From: Belliella baltica DSM 15883
GTDB lineage: Bacteria > Bacteroidota > Bacteroidia > Cytophagales > Cyclobacteriaceae
DNA length: 64,000 nt
NCBI RefSeq assembly: GCF_000265405.1
Contig: NC_018010.1
Coordinates: 310,001-374,000 of the forward strand
Reading direction: 5' to 3'
The position numbers and the translations under genes were made by a program. The first letter of the stretch is position 1. Each line of letters opens with the position of its first letter. Shown in pieces: positions 45,188 through 53,624 of the stretch. The notes beneath the pieces are model-generated. The model worked only from the letters and a program-made list of their open reading frames with translations. It ran no database searches and was not told where the DNA came from.

Positions 45188-46087
45188 ATGAGCAAGTTAG
45201 ATTCTTTAATTAGACAGGCGGAAATTATCAAATTAGCCAGAAGAAAGGCTTTTGACTGGGAAACTCTTGAAAATCACTTGGCAAGGAAGGAAGAAGACCT
45301 TGACAGGGAATTGATCATTTCCAAGCGGACATTCAACCGGGATTTGGCAGAGATCAATGAGTTTTTTGGCATCTCCATCAAATTTGATTTCAAATCCGGC
45401 CAATATGCCATCGATACCGAAGGAAGCAGCGAACAAAACATACAGCTTTTAGAAGTTTTTGATACCCTTCAACTCTTTAGTAAAAGAGGAAAAGTACCTC
45501 CTTATGTTTTTATGGAGCAGAAAGTAGCCAAAGGCACAGAGCACTTTTCTACCATCATCAAGGCCATAGAACATAGCAAAAAGATTCAGATTACTTATGG
45601 TAAATATTGGAAATGGGAAACAGAAGAAAGAATTCTAAAACCACTAGCCCTGAAAGAATTCAAACAGCGTTGGTACTTGCTGACTTTAGACGAAAATGAT
45701 CAATTCAAAGTCTTTGCGCTAGATCGGGTTCACGAGATAAGCTTAACCAAAGAAAGATTTACAGTCAATCGACAGATTGATTTTGAGGTCTATTTCCAGG
45801 ATCTGTTTGGCATTATTAATACACCTGGCAACCCTGTTGAAGATGTCGTCCTAACTTTCACAGAATTCAAAGGTCGCTATATTAAATCTCTTCCATTGCA
45901 TGCAAGTCAGGAGATCTTGGTAGATGAAGACAATATTTTAACCATTCGCCTCAAAGTAAAAATCGAATATGAACTTATTGCTGAAATACTTTCACACGGT
46001 GACGAGGTCAGAGTAGATGCTCCAGAGAAATTAAAGGAGATAGTGAGAGGGAAGGCGAGGAATATTGTTGATGGTAAGATTGGGTAA
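45188..46087 (+). CDS. WYL-domain transcriptional regulator
   Basis: 299 residues. An N-terminal winged-helix segment (residues 1-75, with ELIISKRTFNRDLAEINEFF as recognition region) is followed by the WYL domain: KIQITYGKYWKWETEERIL, the KPLALKEFKQRWYLL core and DRVHEISLTKERF, then a WCX-like tail. WYL proteins sense nucleotides or nucleic acid fragments and commonly regulate phage-defence genes. It is divergent from the FtsZ-like gene, and the inverted motif between them is the likely binding site. Confidence 0.9.
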   Translation: MSKLDSLIRQAEIIKLARRKAFDWETLENHLARKEEDLDRELIISKRTFNRDLAEINEFFGISIKFDFKSGQYAIDTEGSSEQNIQLLEVFDTLQLFSKRGKVPPYVFMEQKVAKGTEHFSTIIKAIEHSKKIQITYGKYWKWETEERILKPLALKEFKQRWYLLTLDENDQFKVFALDRVHEISLTKERFTVNRQIDFEVYFQDLFGIINTPGNPVEDVVLTFTEFKGRYIKSLPLHASQEILVDEDNILTIRLKVKIEYELIAEILSHGDEVRVDAPEKLKEIVRGKARNIVDGKIG

Positions 46088-46147
46088 GCCCTGAATTATT
46101 CATTTTAAGATTGAACGCTAGCATTCATTTCAATATACCATGAATAC

Positions 46148-46175
46148 ATTATTCCATATTCCGATATGGAATAAT
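46148..46175. terminator. perfect hairpin with TCCG loop between convergent genes
   Basis: ATTATTCCATAT and ATATGGAATAAT form a perfect 12-bp stem around TCCG, a UNCG-type stable loop. It lies between the WYL gene and the convergent membrane protein gene. There is no T tract on either side, so it may be an RNA-stabilising structure, a protein-binding palindrome or an atypical terminator. Confidence 0.5.
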
Positions 46176-46204
46176 CAATTCTTACAACTGACATTATTTC
46201 AGAG

Positions 46205-46504
46205 TTAACGTTCCTTTGGCTTTAAAAATATTGAAACTATCAGCCCAATTGCTACAACCACATCTACAATATTCCAAATATCTCTGCCAAGTGCGATTTT
46301 GAAAAATGGCTGAAATAATAAAGCAAGTCCACCATAAACAATCATTTCAGTCGATTTACCTTGTTCATGACCATTAAATGCAAGTATTGCGAAACCCAAC
46401 ATTCCAATAAATCTTACGAGTTGATAAAAACCATAAGGCATATCTAATAGACATAAAAGGAATAGAATTGAAAGTATAACTTTTATAGTATTTATGAAAT
46501 TCAT
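46205..46504 (-). CDS. small membrane protein, DUF6804-like
   Basis: 99 residues with three or four hydrophobic helices. The segment DMPYGFYQLVRFIGMLGFAIL resembles a small family of membrane proteins of unknown function (DUF6804). It sits between the WYL gene and hsdR and is 78 bases downstream of no other minus-strand gene than hsdR's end at 46583. Role unknown. The family name is from memory. Confidence 0.65.
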   Translation of the reverse strand: MNFINTIKVILSILFLLCLLDMPYGFYQLVRFIGMLGFAILAFNGHEQGKSTEMIVYGGLALLFQPFFKIALGRDIWNIVDVVVAIGLIVSIFLKPKER

Positions 46505-46582
46505 TATTAGATCTCTCTTTTAAAAGTCTTTTGAAAATTGAGCAAATAATCAAAGCCTAATCTTATTTACAATACTTATTAC

Positions 46583-49500
46583 CTACTTCTGCGCATTAAT
46601 CCCTCTATTAATTAACTCCTTAACAACACCGAACATCATAGCTGTAAAGTCCTCTTTGAATTCTTTGTTGTCGGAATAGAGTTTATAAAGGTCAAAATTG
46701 GTAGTGATGTGTTTGAGGAGCTCTTCCCCCACTACTTTGTCACTGGTAATTCTTGCATTTTGATCGTCCGAATGTTGAATGGAACTTATAAGCTCTTTAT
46801 TTTTAGCAACATCAGTAGCAATGTTTTCAGCCATTTGCCGGACTTTGTCAGCATCTTCAAATTGAGTTCCATATCGATCATTAAAGGTTTTAAGAATATT
46901 GGATAACCTGTCCTTTTCAGCATCACTAGAACCTCCTCGCATATCGGTTGGAATAGGATTCAAATCTTGACCTTGCTCCATTACTATACTGGTAGTAGCT
47001 TCCAACTGCAAACGGTAACTATCCATATCAATATTGTCTAAAATCCCTTGAGCTAAGTCTATCGGCGTATCACCACCTAATTTACTTTGCAGATGATTGA
47101 GGAAAATATAGAGTCGTTCCAAGTATGGATTTTCAAATGGTACGATTTGAGAAAGAAAAATATAAAGTCGAACATACGTTTTTACTTTTGCTCTAAAATC
47201 AGCTTGTTGCTCTTCAGAAAGATCTTTTCTGAATATTTCTGTTGAAGTATCCAGCATGGCATGTAATTGATCAACTGGAACATTTGCAAGTATCTTCTCC
47301 GAAAATTCATAGACTTGATCATTCGTATAGACTTGAAAATTGTCTAAAGCATCCTGAAGATCAAAGAGTTTATTGGGATCAGTGGCCTCGCCTAAAATCG
47401 TACTCTCAAAATAAGGCTTAAATGCATTTTCAATATCTTCTGCGGAATTTGCAAAGTCCAAAACAAACGTATCTTTCTTTAAAGGATGACTTCTGTTCAA
47501 CCTCGAAAGTGTTTGTACAGCATTCACTCCTCCTAGTTTCTTATCTACATACATGGTATGCAAAAGTGGTTGATCAAAACCTGTTTGGAATTTATTCGCT
47601 ACCAACAAAAATCGATATTCATTTTTTTTAAACTCGCTTGGAATATTTGCACTTGAAAATCCGTTTAAACTGGCTTCTGTTTGTCCGTCAATTTCTCCTG
47701 AAAATGCTACCACTGATAAAAATGGGCTATTGATTTTCAGTAAATAATCGTCAAATGCCTTTTTGTATTTTACTGCATTGGCTCTGGAACTCGTTACCAA
47801 CATTGCTTTTGCAAAACCTCCTATTCGCTTTTTACGTATTACATTTTCCATAAAATGCTCAATGATTAAAATGGCTTTCTTTTTTATGGCATGTTCGTGG
47901 CTCTCTACATAATGTTTGAGTTTCTTTTGTGCTTTCAATTTATCATATTCAGGGTCATCTTCAATCTTTTTCAGTAAGGCATAATAACTCTGATAGGTAG
48001 TGTAATTCTGCAATACGTCCATAATAAAACCTTCTTCAATGGCTTGTTTCATTGAATACAAATGAAAGGCTCTGAATTTGGTTTTGCCGTCATCTTGATA
48101 CGGAACACCGAATAATTCCAAGGTTTTATTCTTTGGTGTGGCAGTAAATGCGAAGTAACTGGCATTTGGTAATAGCTTTCTAGATTTAATTAGTTCTGCA
48201 ATTAAATCTTCGCCAGTTAGGGTATCACCATCCTCGGTTTTAAATTCTTCTTCTTCTTTGAGATGTTGAGACAGGGCGTGCCCTGTCTGTACTGATGAAG
48301 AAAGGGTTTCGTTCAGTTTTCTTGCCATTTGTCCGCTCAAACTACTGTGGGCTTCATCTATGATGATGGCAAAATTATTCCCTGGCAAATCCCCTATATC
48401 TTCTACAATGTGAGGGAATTTCTGAATGGTGGTAATGATGATTTTTTTGCCTTCTTCGAGAGCTTGTTTCAGTTGTTTACTGCCTTCGGTAATGGCTTCA
48501 ACTACACCTTTTACTTGCTGATACTGTTTGATGTTCTCCCTGATTTGAGCATCTAACACTCTGCGGTCTGTTACTACAATTACCGTATCAAAAATGTTGT
48601 TTTGTCCTGATTTGTCGTGTAAACCAACCAACTGATGAGCCAACCAAGAAATGGAGTTGGACTTGCCCGAACCAGCAGAATGTTGAATCAAATATTTTTG
48701 TCCTGAACCTTTTTCTTGTGCATCTGCCAATAAATTGCGAACAGCGACCAATTGGTGATAGCGTGGGAAAATCAGTTTCTTTTCCTTTCGGGTTCTGACT
48801 TTACCCTTTTCATCTAAGTACTCCTTTTCTTCGGTAATGAGTTGACAAAAATTCTGAATAACGTCCGTTAAACTGCTTTTAGTCAAAACCTCTTTCCACA
48901 AATAATCTGTTTTTATGCCTCCGTTGGGTGGATTTCCTGCTCCATTGTTATATCCTTTATTGAAAGGCAAAAAGTATGATTTCTCTTTTTTGAGTTGGGT
49001 ACACATCCAAACTTCTTCGGTATCCACTGCAAAATTCACCATTAACCTACCTAAGCGAAACAGTTCTTCATTTGGGTCTCGATCTGTTTTATATTGCTTA
49101 ATGGCATGCTGTACATTTTGTTTGGTCAGCTCATTCTTCAACTCAAAAGAAATAATTGGAATCCCATTGATGAAAAGCATCAAGTCTAAAGACTTCTTAT
49201 TCTGTGGCGAAAAATAAACTTGCCTCATGACCGAAAATGAATTGGCTTGATACAAGATACTAGCTGAAACATTATAATTGGAAACAGGCTTATCATAAAA
49301 CAAATGGAGCTTAGTATCGGTAAAGCCGTCGGTAATGCCTTTTCGCAATACTTCTATCACCCCCTTCGCTTGTATTTGGTCATTCAAGCGTTTGATTATT
49401 TTTTGCTCGTAAAGGTCTTTGTGGTAGGTTTTGAGTTTTGCGACTGATTTAGGTTGCGTAGCTTCTAAAAATTCAAACAATAAGGCACTATCCAAACAAG

Positions 49501-49606
49501 CCACATTATCGTAAGCGGTATTTTCACGAAGTAAATAGCCATTATCATTGACCAAGTATTGGGCAATGTGGGTTTCTAATCCTTTTTCTGTGGTGTCTGT
49601 TGTCAT
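46583..49606 (-). CDS. hsdR: type I restriction endonuclease subunit R
   Basis: 1007-residue motor and nuclease subunit. The N-terminal PD-(D/E)xK nuclease has SLDLMLFINGIPIISFELK. The helicase has Walker A IQHSAGSGKSNSISWLAH, the DEAH box IIDEAHSSLSG, SYFAFTATPKN and the late motif ANKFQTGFDQP with LSRLNRSHP. The C-terminal region is helical and binds the methylase complex. It is the last gene of the operon. The 238 bases before its start hold three palindromic units instead of a normal short spacer, so it may have its own control. Confidence 0.96.
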   Translation of the reverse strand: MTTDTTEKGLETHIAQYLVNDNGYLLRENTAYDNVACLDSALLFEFLEATQPKSVAKLKTYHKDLYEQKIIKRLNDQIQAKGVIEVLRKGITDGFTDTKLHLFYDKPVSNYNVSASILYQANSFSVMRQVYFSPQNKKSLDLMLFINGIPIISFELKNELTKQNVQHAIKQYKTDRDPNEELFRLGRLMVNFAVDTEEVWMCTQLKKEKSYFLPFNKGYNNGAGNPPNGGIKTDYLWKEVLTKSSLTDVIQNFCQLITEEKEYLDEKGKVRTRKEKKLIFPRYHQLVAVRNLLADAQEKGSGQKYLIQHSAGSGKSNSISWLAHQLVGLHDKSGQNNIFDTVIVVTDRRVLDAQIRENIKQYQQVKGVVEAITEGSKQLKQALEEGKKIIITTIQKFPHIVEDIGDLPGNNFAIIIDEAHSSLSGQMARKLNETLSSSVQTGHALSQHLKEEEEFKTEDGDTLTGEDLIAELIKSRKLLPNASYFAFTATPKNKTLELFGVPYQDDGKTKFRAFHLYSMKQAIEEGFIMDVLQNYTTYQSYYALLKKIEDDPEYDKLKAQKKLKHYVESHEHAIKKKAILIIEHFMENVIRKKRIGGFAKAMLVTSSRANAVKYKKAFDDYLLKINSPFLSVVAFSGEIDGQTEASLNGFSSANIPSEFKKNEYRFLLVANKFQTGFDQPLLHTMYVDKKLGGVNAVQTLSRLNRSHPLKKDTFVLDFANSAEDIENAFKPYFESTILGEATDPNKLFDLQDALDNFQVYTNDQVYEFSEKILANVPVDQLHAMLDTSTEIFRKDLSEEQQADFRAKVKTYVRLYIFLSQIVPFENPYLERLYIFLNHLQSKLGGDTPIDLAQGILDNIDMDSYRLQLEATTSIVMEQGQDLNPIPTDMRGGSSDAEKDRLSNILKTFNDRYGTQFEDADKVRQMAENIATDVAKNKELISSIQHSDDQNARITSDKVVGEELLKHITTNFDLYKLYSDNKEFKEDFTAMMFGVVKELINRGINAQK

Positions 49607-49687
49607 ATTTCTTATTTATTCCTCTGTTATTCCCTCAATTACTCCATCAGTTATTCCCTCAATCCATAATTTCAAACGCAAGTCAGC

Positions 49688-49841
49688 TATCTCGCCACTT
49701 TGGCGAGTATTTGGCGAGATAAAGTTAAAATTCAAGTTAATCACTTTTATATCTCGCCAAAATGGCGAGCAAGTGGCGAGCAAGAATGATTTTATTCTCT
49801 GGCAGTATTCTATCTCGCCACTTTGGCGAGTATGTGGCGAG
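49688..49841. repeat. array of three 31-base palindromic units upstream of hsdR
   Basis: Each unit is TATCTCGCCA-n3-TGGCGAG-n4-TGGCGAG: an inverted pair of 7-base arms plus a third direct half-site. Units lie at 49688-49718, 49750-49780 and 49811-49841, with periods of 62 and 61 bases. Units 1 and 3 differ at one position; unit 2 differs in the n3 and n4 bases but keeps all half-sites. The spacing is about six helical turns, suggesting protein binding. A related 19-base palindrome lies inside the YhcG gene. Confidence 0.75.
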
Positions 49842-49844
49842 TGA

Positions 49845-51320
49845 TTATTCATTAATAACATATTTTAAATATTTCCCACCACCTTCTTTCCTAAGTAAAT
49901 TTAACTCCACCCATCGTTTCAGCATCCTTTCAGCGGTACGTGACGCAATTCCTGTTTGTTCAACAAACTCCGATTTAGAGTAATACTTTTTGTTTCTAAA
50001 CAGTTCAAATAAACTTAATTCCTGATCATCTAACTCTTCTATTTCACCAACTATCGACAATTCTTTCACGCCTTCAATAGTTCTTGGAAAGGTCAAGGTC
50101 AAAAATGGTTCTTTGAACGTATATTTTGGAATTGGCAAACCGTGCTCTTTGTTCAAAGACTTAAACGTTTTCATTCCAAATCCTTTCTCCTCCACATAAT
50201 CCATCAAGCTAAATGCATAGGTTATAATATGATTTCTGCTCAATGAAGGAGCTTCAAAGGTGTTTAGTTCTTCTAGTGAAATCGCAGGAAGCGGTTTGCC
50301 TGGACTCGTTACTATTATTTTATCTTCATCTATTTTGATTTCGCATTTGGCACCTTCAATTTCATAATCTCTGTGCACTAATGCGTTGACAATAGCTTCT
50401 CGTAAAACTTCAATAGGAAAGTCCGGAACATCTTTTCGTTTGAAGCCACTAGTGTCTTTTGAAAGTGGTAATACTTTTTTCAACCATTCTTCAATTTGGT
50501 CGGGTAAAAGCACTAATGCCTGATCAAAATCTTTCGGCTCAATTTTACTACTGCCGTAGCTCACGTGGGCTTTTAACACTGCATTTTTGAATTTAGCACG
50601 TGGGTTTTTACCAAAAAGGAGTATTCCGTAGCCTGTAGGGACATACTTCTTCTTTTCCTTGTCCAACTCCATTGCTCCAAAATCAGATAAGTATTCAAGA
50701 AAAGCTTCGTCTGTAGGCTTGAAATCCAAATTGGCTTCTTTGATGAACTTTCGAAGAGCTTCATCTGAAAACTTACTACTGTCATAGTTGGCAACTGGCA
50801 GTTCAAATGGGGTACGTAAATCCTCTTCCTGCTCAGCTTCTATTTTACGTTGTAGTGCTTGTTTCAAAAATACCTTGTTTTCTTCCTCAATAATTCGTTG
50901 AAACTCTCGGTCAAACATTTTGTATTCTACACTGTGTTTTTCCAAATGTCTGATGCCATTGCCTTTTGGGTCTTTGTCTTCTATACCAATAAATACTTTT
51001 TTGATTCTTGCATTTGTTACTCTTCGGCAACAAGGCACTTTGGGTGGATTGCGTTCTACGCAAGGTTCAAGGGTGGTGTATAAAATACAATCTGCTACAT
51101 TTTCATTCGCCAATTTTCTTTCTAACAAAGTAAATTCAGCGTGGTCACCTTCACGAAGTTCACCCCTGTAGGCTGTTTCAACACGACCATCAGGAAAAAG
51201 CAAAACAGCACCAACCTTAGGTGGTACTTTACCATCTTCTCTAGGTTCATTAACGCTTTTATTCATTACGTCAATGGCTAATTGCATCAATTCCTTGTGT
51301 GTATATTGCTTCTTACTCAT
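49845..51320 (-). CDS. RibD-like deaminase fused to an ATP-binding and winged-helix module
   Basis: 491 residues. Residues 1-150 are a cytidine-deaminase-fold domain: zinc ligand and proton shuttle in DHAEFTLLER, and LEPCVERNPPKVPCCRRV, whose spacing of the two cysteine ligands matches the RibD type. Residues 190-420 resemble the AlbA_2 and HATPase_c_4 proteins: VLREAIVNALVHRDYEIEG, KIIVTSPGKPLP, SLSRNHIITYAF and DYVEEKGFGMKTFKSL. The end is a winged helix (SKSEFVEQTGIASRTAERML). It overlaps hsdS by four bases (ATGA), so it is co-translated with the restriction system. Substrate of the deaminase is unknown; free nucleotides or modified bases are possible. Confidence 0.85.
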   Translation of the reverse strand: MSKKQYTHKELMQLAIDVMNKSVNEPREDGKVPPKVGAVLLFPDGRVETAYRGELREGDHAEFTLLERKLANENVADCILYTTLEPCVERNPPKVPCCRRVTNARIKKVFIGIEDKDPKGNGIRHLEKHSVEYKMFDREFQRIIEEENKVFLKQALQRKIEAEQEEDLRTPFELPVANYDSSKFSDEALRKFIKEANLDFKPTDEAFLEYLSDFGAMELDKEKKKYVPTGYGILLFGKNPRAKFKNAVLKAHVSYGSSKIEPKDFDQALVLLPDQIEEWLKKVLPLSKDTSGFKRKDVPDFPIEVLREAIVNALVHRDYEIEGAKCEIKIDEDKIIVTSPGKPLPAISLEELNTFEAPSLSRNHIITYAFSLMDYVEEKGFGMKTFKSLNKEHGLPIPKYTFKEPFLTLTFPRTIEGVKELSIVGEIEELDDQELSLFELFRNKKYYSKSEFVEQTGIASRTAERMLKRWVELNLLRKEGGGKYLKYVINE

Positions 51321-52639
51321 TCTTCTATCGTTTGATATTCTTCTCCATCCTCTGCCGCCATACTGATTTCTTCTTCTATTTCCTCATAAGTTTCCTCTTC
51401 CGATATTTCAGGCACATCATACCCCCTCACATCAATTTTACCCGTAACCGCTTCGGCTATCAAAGCCGTTTTGTATTCTTCAACTAGAGAAATTTCTTTT
51501 TTGATTATTGCTTTTAACTCATTTTCTCTTTCAATTAATTTAATTAGTTCTTTTTGTAGCGAAATGTCTGGCACAGGGATTTTTTCTTTAATTAAATACC
51601 TAGGGTTTAGTGGACGATTTCTTCCTGCTGCTCCTCTTGAATGATAATCCAATAATAAATGACCTTCAGAAATTGTAAAAAATGAAAAAAGATATTCTGG
51701 GATAATTACATTTAAATCACAATTTAAAACTGGATATCTGTGAGAAGCAACACATCCATCATCTTCTAAATCAACTAACGCAACCGAACCTTCCCAAGCG
51801 AACTGACCACTTAATATCACGTCACCTTTCTTTATATAGAAGAAACTAGAATCTCCTAATTCTTTTCCAAGGATAGATTCCTTATGAAACAATCCTCGAC
51901 CTCTATTATACAATCCAACTGGTGTGTATAATTCATTTTCAAGTCGCTCAATTGGTCTATGTATAAGATTTGCAACCGATGACAGTCTCAGATATTTTAC
52001 ATTTTGGGAATTTACCAGTTCTTTCGTTAATGACTTTCTTCTTTCAGCATACAAAGCAAGTAGTTGCTTCTTCTTTTGGATAAAGCGATTGATTTTTGCC
52101 AGTTTGTAATCTAAAAAGCGGGCTATGGCGGTTTGTTCTTCTTTGGGGGGAACAGGAAAAAGAAAGTTTTTGAAATTATCTGATGGCATTCTCCATCTAC
52201 CTAATTGAGCCGCACCTTGACCTTCTGCAAAGAAAATTTTCTGCTTGTAGCACATTTGCAAAAGTCTAAGCATGTAATTTTTATCAGACTCGTTATCTAT
52301 TTGAGCAAAAACACGATAATCTGGGCTAATTACACCGTCATATTTGGAAATATCAACATACCCAGTGAGTAAGTCCATATGATTCATCCCAAATTCACCA
52401 GTGTAAATTCTTTGGTACTTGGAATAATCCATTGCAAGTTGTCCGCCTCCAGAAGTGATATCTTTTATTTTTATTCCCTTTTGAGTTATTGACAAAACAT
52501 TTAAACCTAATTCACCTGCAATTCTTTTTTGGATTTGAAAAATATACTTCAGTTTCCTCACCTCCCAATGCTCCGGAATATCTCCTATCCATGCAATACT
52601 ACTATATCTATATGTATCATAGGAGTTATAATTCTTCAT
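51317..52639 (-). CDS. hsdS: type I restriction specificity subunit S
   Basis: 440 residues with two target recognition domains separated by a conserved coiled-coil linker (PPKEEQTAIARFLDYKLAK with KKKQLLALYAERRKSL) and a second conserved helix near the end (ISLQKELIKLIERENELKA). It begins IAWIGDIPEHWEVRKLKYIF, typical of this family. It fixes the DNA sequence recognised by the complex; the bipartite site cannot be predicted. It overlaps the YhcG gene by 14 bases upstream and the deaminase gene by four downstream. Confidence 0.92.
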   Translation of the reverse strand: MKNYNSYDTYRYSSIAWIGDIPEHWEVRKLKYIFQIQKRIAGELGLNVLSITQKGIKIKDITSGGGQLAMDYSKYQRIYTGEFGMNHMDLLTGYVDISKYDGVISPDYRVFAQIDNESDKNYMLRLLQMCYKQKIFFAEGQGAAQLGRWRMPSDNFKNFLFPVPPKEEQTAIARFLDYKLAKINRFIQKKKQLLALYAERRKSLTKELVNSQNVKYLRLSSVANLIHRPIERLENELYTPVGLYNRGRGLFHKESILGKELGDSSFFYIKKGDVILSGQFAWEGSVALVDLEDDGCVASHRYPVLNCDLNVIIPEYLFSFFTISEGHLLLDYHSRGAAGRNRPLNPRYLIKEKIPVPDISLQKELIKLIERENELKAIIKKEISLVEEYKTALIAEAVTGKIDVRGYDVPEISEEETYEEIEEEISMAAEDGEEYQTIEE

Positions 52640-53624
52640 CTGACTCAGGGCTTAAATGATCAATAATTTCTTCCCAGCGGGCTTTGAGCAAGGCTTTGTT
52701 AGGTAGTTGGGTTTGGTACTCAGCTATCATTGCGGGGCTTAGGTTGCGGCTCATTGCATATTCTACAACCGTATCATCTTTGCCTTTGCAAAGTAAAATA
52801 CCTATACTGGGGTTTTCATGAGGTTTGCGAATATCGCAGTCTAAGGCTTCCAAATAAAAATTAAGTTGCCCCAAATGCTCAGGTTTAAAGCGGTCTATTT
52901 TCAATTCTATTGCCACCATACAATTCAAGCTCCTATTGTAAAACAGCAAATCCACCGCAAAATCTTGATTGCCTACCTGCAAGGGATATTCCTCACCCAT
53001 AAAAGCGAAGTCACGCCCAAACTCCAATAAGAATTTGGTGATATTTTCCGATATCCCTTTCCGTAAATCACTTTCTTGATGGCTTTCTGGGATATTGAGC
53101 AACTCCAAAACATAAGAGTCTTTGAAGGTGTTGGTGATGTCTTGGGGTAATTCTCTCGGCAGTGACGAGAGTTTTGCATTGCCCAACATCACTCTTTCAA
53201 AACAAGCAGTATTAATTTGTCTTTCAAGTTCTCTGACGCTCCATTTTTCTTTTATCGCAAAGCGCAAATAAAACTCTCGTTCCTCTTCAGTTTTGCAAGG
53301 CACAATCAGCTTGTGGTGAGACCAACTTAATTCTCGCCACAATGTGGCGAGTTTTTCATTGCTTTTATATGTTTCATAAAACTGTTTCATCCTCCAGATA
53401 TTCTGAGCAGAAAAGCCTTTGATGTTTTGTTCACGGCTTTGGATATAGTTTGCCAAATCTTGTACGACAGATTCACCCCAAGCCTTTTTTGCTACCTGAT
53501 CGCTCACATATTGACCAATGCTCCAATACAACATCACCAATTCTTGATTGACTGTTTTAAAAGCTTTGCTTCGGGCATTTACAATCAGTTGAGTTATATG
53601 TTCAAATTGATGCTGTAATTCCAT
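52626..53624 (-). CDS. YhcG-type PDDEXK nuclease family protein (DUF1016)
   Basis: 332 residues of the DUF1016/YhcG family. The N-terminal helical domain has VMLYWSIGQYVSDQ and GFSAQNIWRMKQFYETY with LSWSHHKLIVP; the C-terminal nuclease domain has FAVDLLFYNRSLNCMVAIELK and KPEHLGQLNFYLEAL, the PD-(D/E)xK-like core. It is often inserted in type I restriction operons, as here between hsdM and hsdS, with overlapping frames. Its contribution to defence is unknown. A 19-base palindrome at 53333-53351 encodes LATLWRE. Confidence 0.9.
   Translation of the reverse strand: MELQHQFEHITQLIVNARSKAFKTVNQELVMLYWSIGQYVSDQVAKKAWGESVVQDLANYIQSREQNIKGFSAQNIWRMKQFYETYKSNEKLATLWRELSWSHHKLIVPCKTEEEREFYLRFAIKEKWSVRELERQINTACFERVMLGNAKLSSLPRELPQDITNTFKDSYVLELLNIPESHQESDLRKGISENITKFLLEFGRDFAFMGEEYPLQVGNQDFAVDLLFYNRSLNCMVAIELKIDRFKPEHLGQLNFYLEALDCDIRKPHENPSIGILLCKGKDDTVVEYAMSRNLSPAMIAEYQTQLPNKALLKARWEEIIDHLSPESDEEL

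Noticed and set aside
49688..49841. A possible CRISPR mini-array: 28-31-base repeats with 33-34-base spacers.
   Set aside because: Only three units, each internally palindromic with a third half-site; unit 2 differs from the others at several bases, and no cas genes or leader are present.
49616..49861. Open frame on the minus strand with repeated SPxTRQSGEI segments.
   Set aside because: The repeats are translations of the palindromic units, and the frame overlaps the end of the deaminase fusion gene.
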